Below the pieces are notes generated by a model. It worked only from the letters and a program-made list of their open reading frames with translations. It searched no databases and was not told the origin of the DNA. A program made the position numbers and the translations under genes. Of a stretch of 64,000 nucleotides of DNA, positions 20,272-28,161 are shown one piece after another. Source of the DNA: Acinetobacter calcoaceticus (lineage in GTDB: Bacteria > Pseudomonadota > Gammaproteobacteria > Pseudomonadales > Moraxellaceae); the NCBI RefSeq assembly GCF_900520355.1, contig NZ_LS999521.1:3348001-3412000 (forward strand), in the 5' to 3' direction. Every line of letters starts with the position of its first letter. Within the stretch, counting starts at the first letter, position 1.

Positions 20272-21567
20272 TTACCCCTCAAGTGCCTGTTCTTGTGCCA
20301 AGCCCTCACGACAATATTCTGCCAAAGTAGTCAGTCTACGTTTGGCATTTTTATGGATTGGATTTTTTTCATCCCACGCATAACCAGCCAGTAATGAAGA
20401 AATCATACGGCGAATGCCTTCATTCTGATTTTGCGAGAACACTACATCTTGAAATTCGCCTTCATACCATGACTCAACATAGGCACGAAACACCTGAATA
20501 CCACGGCGTAATGGTTTTTCATATTCTTGCAACCAGTCTACCTGCTTACCTTGCAAGACACGCTCAACCAAAGGTATAGCCAAGCTAGAAGATTTTAAAG
20601 CGATCGTCACACCCGATGAAAAGACGGGATCGAGAAACTCACCGGCATTACCTAATAGCGCATAGTTGCGATCTGCCAAATGTTTTACATTTGCTGAATA
20701 GCCCACCAACGTTCGCACTGGTGTATCAAATCTTGCACGGCGCAAGACATGTGACAAGCTTGGTTCATCGGCCAAAATACGCTTAAACATTACCTCAGGT
20801 TCATTATCTTCAGCATTTTCGACTGTGTATTTGTCAAAAAAATCTTGTTCTGCAACGATGCCAAAAGAAGCACGCCCATCTGCAAATGGAATGAGCCAAT
20901 ACCATGCGCGATGATCTTTTTCATGTACGGTAATTAAAATTTTATTGCGATCAAACTCTGGGTCATCTGTAATTCCATCTTCAATATGGGTAAACAGTGC
21001 ACGTCGTACCGGAAAGTTTGATGGACTCTCCAAATCTAAGAGCTTTGGCAAAATTCGTCCAAAACCACTCGCATCTAGCAAGAACTTGGTTTGAATCTGA
21101 TAACTTTGTTGTTCTTCATTTAACACAGTAAGTACGGGCTGTTCAGATGCAACATCAACATCTAAGACTTCATGCCCGAAGCGTATGTCGGCACCATAAA
21201 CTTGAGCCTGCTTTGCTAGCAAATTATCAAAATCGGCACGGCGAACCTGCCAAGTAGTCCCCGGTCCATCCGTAAATTTTTCTGTAAAGTTATAAAAACT
21301 GCGTTGTTTACCGCGTAAAAAAGCCGCGCCATTTTTAAATTGAAAAGCGTATTGATCAACATGTTCACGGACCGTTTCGAGTAAACCCGCCTCTTCTAAG
21401 AACGCCATAGATTGCGGTAACAATGATTCGCCAATCGAAAAACGAGGAAAATGCTGTTTTTCAATAACCGTAACGGTATAACCCTTTTTTCGAAGAAGTG
21501 CCGCAGCAGAACTACCTGATGGTCCAGCCCCAATAATAACGACGTCAATTTTTTCTATAGTGCTCAT
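20272..21567 (-). CDS. FAD-dependent oxidoreductase (tryptophan halogenase-like)
   Basis: A flavoprotein monooxygenase-type fold of 431 residues. The N-terminal DVVIIGAGPSGSSAAALLRKKG binds the ADP part of FAD, and a second FAD motif, NYALLGNAGEFLDPVFSSGV, is near residue 300. Related proteins are common in aryl polyene and flexirubin clusters. The family includes flavin-dependent halogenases, geranylgeranyl reductases and hydroxylases, and I see no clear halogenase WxWxIP motif, so ring hydroxylation or another oxidation of the aryl head is more likely than chlorination. Two bases separate it from the DUF3261 gene. Confidence 0.85.
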   Translation of the reverse strand: MSTIEKIDVVIIGAGPSGSSAAALLRKKGYTVTVIEKQHFPRFSIGESLLPQSMAFLEEAGLLETVREHVDQYAFQFKNGAAFLRGKQRSFYNFTEKFTDGPGTTWQVRRADFDNLLAKQAQVYGADIRFGHEVLDVDVASEQPVLTVLNEEQQSYQIQTKFLLDASGFGRILPKLLDLESPSNFPVRRALFTHIEDGITDDPEFDRNKILITVHEKDHRAWYWLIPFADGRASFGIVAEQDFFDKYTVENAEDNEPEVMFKRILADEPSLSHVLRRARFDTPVRTLVGYSANVKHLADRNYALLGNAGEFLDPVFSSGVTIALKSSSLAIPLVERVLQGKQVDWLQEYEKPLRRGIQVFRAYVESWYEGEFQDVVFSQNQNEGIRRMISSLLAGYAWDEKNPIHKNAKRRLTTLAEYCREGLAQEQALEG

Positions 21568-21596
21568 AGCACAACTTCCTTTTTAATTTATTCAAA

Positions 21597-23912
21597 TTAT
21601 GAATGGTCTTGTAAGTTCACAATGTGTTTTTTATCTGCTGGGGTTAACAAAGTCGCATAGATAAACGAGAAAATAACCCCGAATAAAACCGTTAAGCCAA
21701 AACAATGAATTGCATAAGTATGGCTAAACGAAAGTAACCCAAAGCCGAGTAAGGTCGACATCATACATAAAAACAACGCCATTCCAACCACTTGCGGGTG
21801 ATCATGTCCATGTCGGTAGAAAATTGCATAGTCGACTCCAATTCCGATAATCAGGAAAGTCGCCATAATACTAAACAGGTTAATCTCGACACCTAACCAT
21901 GCCTGAACAGCAAAAGTGCTCAGTAATGCCAAGCTTACGGGCAGAACCAAAGGCACAATCGAACTTAGACCATAAATAAGCGCTAAACCAACCGCCAGAC
22001 CAATTAAGGCATAAATCAGAAGATGCTGAGCCTGAACCCTATGTTCGGCAAACATTTCCGACATTGCAGTAATCGGTTGCTGGAAATGTATATGATCATT
22101 CTGAAGCTGCTTTAATGCTTCAGGTTGTTTCACCCCTGTTACCATCACTAATCGTTCATTAGCTTGAGGCTGTAAAAAAGCTAAAGGGTGATCTTTAAAT
22201 ACAGAAAAATCTAATAGCGGTTGTGTAGCCAGTTGCTGTTGCCACTGTAAAACATCAGTGACATTTAGCCCCATGCTTTGGGCATATTGCTGCAATGTCA
22301 CTTTTGGAATATTTTTTAAAAGTTGTACATTGTTTTGCTGCTCTGCCAATGGTGGAATCCATTGTCCCAAAGCTTGAAATGCACTGATTTTTCCTTGAGC
22401 TTGTAACTGTTGTAATTGTCCAATCAGTTGCTGCTCTTGTTGTTGCATCTGATTTGCAGAGACTGCTCGTACTACAAAATAATCACTACTTTGTTGCTGA
22501 CCAAATTGCTCACGAACAGCCTGATCTTGCTGCTTTAAGCTGGCGTCCATACCTTGTAAGTTACGAATATCATCGTTACTTTTAAGATAGAAAAGACTCG
22601 CTGTACCTACTGCTAAAATGACTGCAATCAAGCCATAACGTATCTTGGCTCGCTGTTGAAACCATAACCGTGCTTGCCCAATCCACGATAATGCTCGTAT
22701 GGCTGGCTGAGCATTGAGTGCAGGTAATCGTGGTAATAACAACACACTACTGATCCACGCCGCGGTTAATCCTACAATTGAAAAGACTGCAATCTGCTTG
22801 AACCCAGGAAATGGGGTAAAGCTCAAAAAGATGTAAGCAACCAATGTAGTCATTAAGCCCATAAACAAGCTTGGCAATAGTGGTTTTAAAATTTGAAAAC
22901 CGCCAAGCTGTCTGTGCTGTGATTGCATCGCCATGAAATAAAATGAAAAATCGACACAAACACCAATAAGACTCGCACCGAATACTAATGTCATGAGGTG
23001 AATTTCACCAAACATCCAATGTGTGACCGCAAATGCCACAAAGCTTCCGGTTGAAACGGCAACAAACTCAGTAAATAACGGACGCGGTGAACGAAAGCCA
23101 AACCAAACCAGAAAAATTAAGCCCAATGTAGAGCCAACACCAATGGTTGAGATTTCCTGTTTAGCCGACTGTGTTCCAAAATTTGAAAATAAAATAGTTC
23201 CAGTCCAATGAGAATTTAATCCCCTTACAGCTAGCTTTTGCTTAGTTTGCTCAATCCAGTTCGATACCTGTTCTTGATAATCAATATTGTATGGGCTTTG
23301 CGTCAACTGTAATACGAAAAGCCGAGAGATACCTTGCTCATGATGGATGGTCGCAAAGCCCTGCTCCATTTCTATGTTTTGTTGTGAAGGATTCGCCAAC
23401 TGCATGGCATAACGAGGGAACAATAATAGCGGGTCTTGCTTAAGTGACTCAGCAGTGACAGGCATGCCTGGACTCATCATCTGCATCAGGCTTTGTTCAG
23501 TCAGTGCCTCGTAATCCAACTTTTGTAATAAGGCTTGATCTTGCGCACTCAACAAACCTGCTCGATGTTGATACAACTGTTTTGCAAATTGATCAAAATC
23601 AAGCTGTGGTTTGAGTGGCTGCCATAGCGCACTTTGCTTCGCTTGCGCTGTTAAAAAACTGGTAGCCTGTTGTATCGTAGCTTCATCCTTAGCATCTATA
23701 ACAACAAATACTTTATTGTTAAGTTGCTCATTCATGTACTGCTGAGTACGTGCAAGTTCTGGGTCTTGCTGAACTTTAGGCAATAACGCAAAAATATTGG
23801 TTTGAATATGAATGTCTTTTTTCAGCCACGTCACGCCAAGCCCCACTGCAATGAGCAGCAGAGCAATTAACCAAATTGCAGTGAACTTATTTTGCCAGTT
23901 GGAAAATCGCAT
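21597..23912 (-). CDS. MMPL/RND family exporter, aryl polyene cluster
   Basis: A 771-residue inner-membrane protein of the MMPL (RND-like) class. The layout is one helix near residues 12-30, a periplasmic domain to about 240, five or six helices (about 250-420), a second periplasmic domain (about 440-620) and a final helix group (about 625-760). The repeated GVGVDFSFY-like and IGIGVDYAIFYRHG segments match the charged RND helix-4 motif. MMPL proteins move hydrophobic lipids and polyketides. Here it should export the aryl polyene-lipid. The start overlaps the end of the LolA-like gene by 26 bases. Confidence 0.9.
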   Translation of the reverse strand: MRFSNWQNKFTAIWLIALLLIAVGLGVTWLKKDIHIQTNIFALLPKVQQDPELARTQQYMNEQLNNKVFVVIDAKDEATIQQATSFLTAQAKQSALWQPLKPQLDFDQFAKQLYQHRAGLLSAQDQALLQKLDYEALTEQSLMQMMSPGMPVTAESLKQDPLLLFPRYAMQLANPSQQNIEMEQGFATIHHEQGISRLFVLQLTQSPYNIDYQEQVSNWIEQTKQKLAVRGLNSHWTGTILFSNFGTQSAKQEISTIGVGSTLGLIFLVWFGFRSPRPLFTEFVAVSTGSFVAFAVTHWMFGEIHLMTLVFGASLIGVCVDFSFYFMAMQSQHRQLGGFQILKPLLPSLFMGLMTTLVAYIFLSFTPFPGFKQIAVFSIVGLTAAWISSVLLLPRLPALNAQPAIRALSWIGQARLWFQQRAKIRYGLIAVILAVGTASLFYLKSNDDIRNLQGMDASLKQQDQAVREQFGQQQSSDYFVVRAVSANQMQQQEQQLIGQLQQLQAQGKISAFQALGQWIPPLAEQQNNVQLLKNIPKVTLQQYAQSMGLNVTDVLQWQQQLATQPLLDFSVFKDHPLAFLQPQANERLVMVTGVKQPEALKQLQNDHIHFQQPITAMSEMFAEHRVQAQHLLIYALIGLAVGLALIYGLSSIVPLVLPVSLALLSTFAVQAWLGVEINLFSIMATFLIIGIGVDYAIFYRHGHDHPQVVGMALFLCMMSTLLGFGLLSFSHTYAIHCFGLTVLFGVIFSFIYATLLTPADKKHIVNLQDHS

Positions 23913-24519
23913 GCTCGGCAGCCGTTAGAGTCGTCGGTTGAGAAGTCTGGTGACTAAAGCGAATGGTCGTTAAGTTATTCGCTTTCTCGGTAATCACAAT
24001 TTGGTTGACATACTGTTGACCTTGCGCATCAACACGCACAAACAGCTTTTTAAACAGGCTACTTTTTGGAGTTAAGCTCATACTCCAACCCGCTGGACTA
24101 TAGTTCGCACTCACTACATTAAAGTTCTTCGCCAAGGCTTGTTCATTACCTGACATCAGCTGCAAAAATAAAGTCGCTACAGAGCTATAAGGTGATTGAT
24201 CAACTTGTATTTGGCTAAATGTACGCTGAGTTTTCTGTACTAGTTTGGTTGGGGTGACGATCAAATCTGCTTGCACTGGGCGTTTGATTTGCCATGCCAC
24301 GCCATAAGATTTTGCAAATAATAAAGACCCGTTCGACACAAATGTTTTATTGAGTGACGGTAATTTTTTTTGCTGTTCAAAGTCCGCACGAACTGTAGGA
24401 GACTGCGACAATTGCTGAAAAATTTGCGTAATCTGTGTTGGTGCTGCATAGACCGCACTTAAACAGCTTATCCAAACAGCAGTACCCAAACCTAAAGTTT
24501 TGATAAATTTAGACATCAT
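23887..24519 (-). CDS. LolA-like periplasmic carrier
   Basis: A secreted LolA-like protein of about 210 residues: signal peptide with cleavage near SAVYA/APT, then the fold typical of the outer-membrane lipoprotein carrier family (QQLSQSPTVRADFEQQKKLPSLNKTFVSNGSLLFAKSYGVAWQIKRP). In this operon it likely ferries the aryl polyene lipid across the periplasm from the MMPL pump; it is not the housekeeping LolA by context. The start is the ATG at 24519 or the next one at 24516, both behind GAAGGGGG. It overlaps the stop of the thioesterase gene upstream. Confidence 0.86.
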   Translation of the reverse strand: MMSKFIKTLGLGTAVWISCLSAVYAAPTQITQIFQQLSQSPTVRADFEQQKKLPSLNKTFVSNGSLLFAKSYGVAWQIKRPVQADLIVTPTKLVQKTQRTFSQIQVDQSPYSSVATLFLQLMSGNEQALAKNFNVVSANYSPAGWSMSLTPKSSLFKKLFVRVDAQGQQYVNQIVITEKANNLTTIRFSHQTSQPTTLTAAEHAIFQLAK

Positions 24520-24943
24520 ACGCCCCCTTCGGTTGAAACTCAGACCATGCATTTAAACGATCAAACAAAACCTGCGGCGATTGAAAGCACATTTCACGCG
24601 CTTCAATATTCACAGCTACTTGGGTGGTATAACCTTTGGTTAAGCGCTTCCCAGACTCAGCATCAAAAATCAGATAATCAATTTTCAAGCGGTTTTCCCA
24701 TTCTTTTAAAAGGGCTCGAACCCGAATCTTTTGTTCAAACTCAATACCGTATGCATAGCGAACATGGCTTTCAATCACAGGCCATGCATAGCCTGATTCT
24801 TTCATCTGCATATAGTTGTAATGAAATTGATCGAGCAATTTACAGCGCGCAATCTCAAAATACTTTAAATAATGACCATGCCAAACCACATTCATGGTAT
24901 CGACATCATGAAATGGAATTTCAATGATTACATCTGCATGCAT
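24509..24943 (-). CDS. Acyl-ACP/CoA thioesterase (4HBT hotdog), ApeK-like
   Basis: A 144-residue single hotdog domain of the 4-hydroxybenzoyl-CoA thioesterase/YbgC type. The active-site region reads DVDTMNVVWHGHYLKYFEIAR, with the usual Asp and YFE features. It probably releases or edits acyl chains during aryl polyene synthesis, as proposed for ApeK. It lies nine bases after the ammonia-lyase gene and overlaps the LolA-like gene. Confidence 0.88.
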   Translation of the reverse strand: MHADVIIEIPFHDVDTMNVVWHGHYLKYFEIARCKLLDQFHYNYMQMKESGYAWPVIESHVRYAYGIEFEQKIRVRALLKEWENRLKIDYLIFDAESGKRLTKGYTTQVAVNIEAREMCFQSPQVLFDRLNAWSEFQPKGAYDV

Positions 24944-24952
24944 TGGCTCACC

Positions 24953-26488
24953 TTATCCCATAAATTCTGGTTGATTAAACAATTCAAGTTGGTCTAAACG
25001 ATCAACAATCTGTTGTAATTCGGTTTGTAATGGTCGGTCTTCTTCAACAAATGCAAAACTTTGTAAGGTCCATTGCATAAATGCCTGCAATGTCGGACTG
25101 AGCTGTGCTGTTAAACCTTTTAAATGAATCGCCTGCACACTAGCGCAGCAAAGGGCTGCAATCACTTGATGTGTTAAGGTAATTACACGGCTCGCATCAC
25201 GTGCAGCAATGGTTCCCATGCTGACTTTGTCTTGGTTATGGCACTCGGTTGAACGTGAAAAAATCGACGCTGCCAACGTATTTTTTAAGGCTTCAGCAGT
25301 CCATGCCGACACCCCGATTTGCACAGCTTTAAAACCGTGATTGAGCGGTAAGCGTTCGGTCATTGCGCCCGTTAAATTACGTGGTAGACCATGATTCATT
25401 TTATGATCGACTAGCTGTGCAATCTGTCTATCCATCAAGTCAGCAATATTGGCAATCATAATTTTTAAGCTATCCATCCCCTGCGCAATGTGTCCACCGT
25501 AAAAATGACCGCCATGCAATACACGCATCCCCACTGGATCAATCAAGGGGTTGTCATTACTTGAGTTCAATTCATTTTCAATAAACTGACGCAACCATAC
25601 TTTTGAATCTTCAAATACACCAATAATATGAGGCGCACAACGCAATGAATAACGATCTTGCAAACGTGGGCTTTGATGTTCTGTTTGTACTTCACTATTG
25701 AGCCAATCACGTAATTGCTTTGCAATTTGCTGCTGCCCCGGATGAGGTTTTTGTGCAAACAGTACTTCATCGAAATGGCTTGGATTACCTTCCAAGGCCA
25801 ATACATTCATAGCCGTAATCAAAGTACTTGCGAGTGAAATCTGCTCTGCTTTTTTATAGTTTAAACACGCAATTGCCGTCATTACCGCTGTGCCGTTCAT
25901 GAGCGCTAAACCTTCTTTCGGTCTGAGCGTTAATGGTTGCAAACCTTTTTCGGCATACACTTTAGCAACAGGAACAATTTGTCCATCGACGTAGACATCA
26001 CGCTCACCGACTAAAGTTCCCGCAATGTAAGACAACGGCGTTAAGTCACCACTTGCTCCCACCGAACCTTCAGATGGAATGACTGGAATTACATTTTCGT
26101 TGAGTAGCCAAACCAAGCGTTCAAGGAGTGCTATCGATACGCCCGAATAACCGCGAGCCAACGAGCATAGGCGCGTCACGACTACTGCACGTGCGGTAAT
26201 CACATCCAGATTTTCACCTAAACCACAGCCATGAAAGCGTGAAAGATGCAGAGGTAATTCATTAACCTGATGTAATGGTACTTCAACCAAACACGAGTCA
26301 CCATAACCCGTGGTCACACCATAGATAACGCCTTCTTCTTCAAGTAACTGATCGAGAAAATCAGCACCTTTTTGAATTAGGTCACGCCATGAAGATGACT
26401 CAGGTAAAGCGACCTGACATTCGCCTCTTGCTACAGAAACAACATCTTCAATACTCAGTGGCTGTTCACCTACGGTTAACACACGCAT
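24953..26488 (-). CDS. Aromatic amino acid ammonia-lyase (HAL/PAL/TAL family)
   Basis: A member of the MIO-dependent lyases that remove ammonia from His, Phe or Tyr. The cofactor-forming triad Ala145-Ser146-Gly147 is intact (GSVGASGDLTPL) and the catalytic Tyr region YGVTTGYGD is at 56-64. I chose the ATG at 26488, one base after the acyltransferase stop, giving 511 residues; an extended frame upstream would only add low-quality residues. The substrate-selectivity pair aligns as Phe85-His86, not the Ser-His of histidine lyase, the His-Leu of tyrosine lyase or the Phe-Leu of phenylalanine lyase. By context it likely makes the aryl starter (a cinnamate or 4-coumarate). There is no hut operon around it. 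Confidence 0.9.
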   Translation of the reverse strand: MRVLTVGEQPLSIEDVVSVARGECQVALPESSSWRDLIQKGADFLDQLLEEEGVIYGVTTGYGDSCLVEVPLHQVNELPLHLSRFHGCGLGENLDVITARAVVVTRLCSLARGYSGVSIALLERLVWLLNENVIPVIPSEGSVGASGDLTPLSYIAGTLVGERDVYVDGQIVPVAKVYAEKGLQPLTLRPKEGLALMNGTAVMTAIACLNYKKAEQISLASTLITAMNVLALEGNPSHFDEVLFAQKPHPGQQQIAKQLRDWLNSEVQTEHQSPRLQDRYSLRCAPHIIGVFEDSKVWLRQFIENELNSSNDNPLIDPVGMRVLHGGHFYGGHIAQGMDSLKIMIANIADLMDRQIAQLVDHKMNHGLPRNLTGAMTERLPLNHGFKAVQIGVSAWTAEALKNTLAASIFSRSTECHNQDKVSMGTIAARDASRVITLTHQVIAALCCASVQAIHLKGLTAQLSPTLQAFMQWTLQSFAFVEEDRPLQTELQQIVDRLDQLELFNQPEFMG

Positions 26489-26489
26489 G

Positions 26490-27416
26490 TTATTTCGTCC
26501 AAAAATTATAAAAATTAAACCATTGATAAGGAGCACGCAGACAATGCTGTTCTAGTACAGCAACATACGTTTTAGTTATGGTTTGCATACTTTCAATACG
26601 GTTAGCACGAGGTAAACTCACCTGCTCGGCAATTGAATGAATATGAACTTGAAACTGCTGTTGCACACGGTAGCAAAACACTGCAATAACAGGTACTTTC
26701 AGTAAATTTGCCAAGATCCATGCACCTTGAGGGAAGGATGCTGGCTCTCCTAAAAACTCAATCTGCTGTACACGGTCTGACTGCACAGGTACTCGATCTG
26801 CCGCTACAATGACCCACTCACCCTGTTGCATTTTGTCTTGTAAAATCATAGCAGTTTCAATACCCAACTCATCGACGGGCAATAAGCAAACATCAGCCTT
26901 ATCATTTAGTTTTTTCAAAAACTCATTAAATTTTGTCGCGTGCTTTTGGTAAACCAGCACATTAATTTTCTGCGGATGCTCTGACTTAATTGCTCGAAGC
27001 AACTCAATATTGCCAAAGTGAGAGACAATAATAAGAGCACCTTTTTGATAATACTGCGAGAAATTTTCATGTCCAAAAACTTCCAGATTTTGCTCGGAGA
27101 TATGACCTAGCCAACCTTCAATCTTATCTAAAATACATTCGCCAAATTGCATAAAATGCGCGTAGCTGTTTGTCCAATTGGGCTGGTGACTAAACGGAGA
27201 TTGTGTTCCGGCAAAATGATGCAGTTTTTGTAAATAAAGTAAGGAAGCTTGGCGTGCTGTGTTGGCAAATAGCCAATACCACATAATGACAAAGTACATC
27301 ACCAACTTGCATAACCAACGCCCACAAAAACGATAAAACCACAACACGAGCATGAGGGGCAACATGCCTCCTCGCTCTTTAATATCGTTCCATTTTGGAG
27401 AAGCTGAATGTGTCAT
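26490..27416 (-). CDS. LpxL-like lipid acyltransferase
   Basis: A 308-residue protein of the lysophospholipid/lipid A acyltransferase (LpxL/HtrB) family. An N-terminal membrane helix (about residues 18-50) anchors it, and the catalytic His-x4-Glu motif is His133-Glu138 in SHFGNIELL. In described E. coli aryl polyene clusters a comparable acyltransferase is, as I recall, fused to a glycosyltransferase; here the two are separate neighbouring genes. It may add the polyene or a fatty acid to a lipid or glycan anchor. Confidence 0.85.
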   Translation of the reverse strand: MTHSASPKWNDIKERGGMLPLMLVLWFYRFCGRWLCKLVMYFVIMWYWLFANTARQASLLYLQKLHHFAGTQSPFSHQPNWTNSYAHFMQFGECILDKIEGWLGHISEQNLEVFGHENFSQYYQKGALIIVSHFGNIELLRAIKSEHPQKINVLVYQKHATKFNEFLKKLNDKADVCLLPVDELGIETAMILQDKMQQGEWVIVAADRVPVQSDRVQQIEFLGEPASFPQGAWILANLLKVPVIAVFCYRVQQQFQVHIHSIAEQVSLPRANRIESMQTITKTYVAVLEQHCLRAPYQWFNFYNFWTK

Positions 27417-27418
27417 GA

Positions 27419-28159
27419 TTAACCTTGCAGCTTTTGTTTTAGCAGCTTCGGCAAGCGAATCAGCATACCCATAAACAAGCTTGCGTGTGCTTTACTCAGG
27501 CCTAAGTTATCTCGCCAGACATGAAAATGAGAGATGCCCTGCTCTGGATAAACCACAGGTGTCGGTACATTAATAAATGAGGTATTTTCCCATTTTAAAC
27601 GTACCAAAATTTCGCTATCAAAGCCCATACGTGGCTGAAACTTAGCGCTATTCAAAACTTTAATAGTGCTCTCGAGTGGATATACTCTAAACCCACACAT
27701 ACTGTCTTTAATTTCAAAAGACAAACTATTAAGCCACACCCAAAAATGGGTAATGTAACGACCATACAACCGTTTTTTAGGAATAGATTCATCAAAGTAC
27801 GGCTGACCAATCACCATAGCTTTGGGATGTTGCTGGGACTGCTCAATAAATTTAGGAATATCATCCCAGTGGTGTTGCCCATCTGAATCAAGTTGTAAGG
27901 CATGGCTTAAACCCAACTCATGTGCAGCACGTAATCCTGTAATCACAGCTTGCCCTTTGCCCTTATTCACTTCATGTTCAATTAAATGAATTTGGGAATA
28001 TTGATCGGCCAATGCCCGTAAAATCTGGCTACAAGCATCATCACTTCCATCATTCACCAATACAATCGGCAAATGAAAGCGATCTAGATAGGCAATCAAG
28101 TCAGCTAAATAATGAGGATGATTATAAACTGGGATAACAAAGCCATAGTTGGTCTTCAT
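27419..28159 (-). CDS. Family 2 glycosyltransferase
   Basis: A 246-residue GT-A fold enzyme. FVIPVYNHPHYLADLIAYL opens the nucleotide-sugar domain, and the DXD-type metal site is visible in QLDSDGQHHWDD, followed by GQPYFDES. No C-terminal membrane pair is present. It likely adds a sugar or a phosphosugar to the aryl polyene headgroup or its anchor. It lies two bases from the acyltransferase and two from the acyl-activating gene, so all three are surely co-transcribed. Confidence 0.87.
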   Translation of the reverse strand: MKTNYGFVIPVYNHPHYLADLIAYLDRFHLPIVLVNDGSDDACSQILRALADQYSQIHLIEHEVNKGKGQAVITGLRAAHELGLSHALQLDSDGQHHWDDIPKFIEQSQQHPKAMVIGQPYFDESIPKKRLYGRYITHFWVWLNSLSFEIKDSMCGFRVYPLESTIKVLNSAKFQPRMGFDSEILVRLKWENTSFINVPTPVVYPEQGISHFHVWRDNLGLSKAHASLFMGMLIRLPKLLKQKLQG

Positions 28160-28161
28160 TT

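Noticed and set aside
24953-26488. Housekeeping histidase HutH
   Set aside because: The selectivity pair differs and no other hut genes are nearby; the context is pigment biosynthesis.
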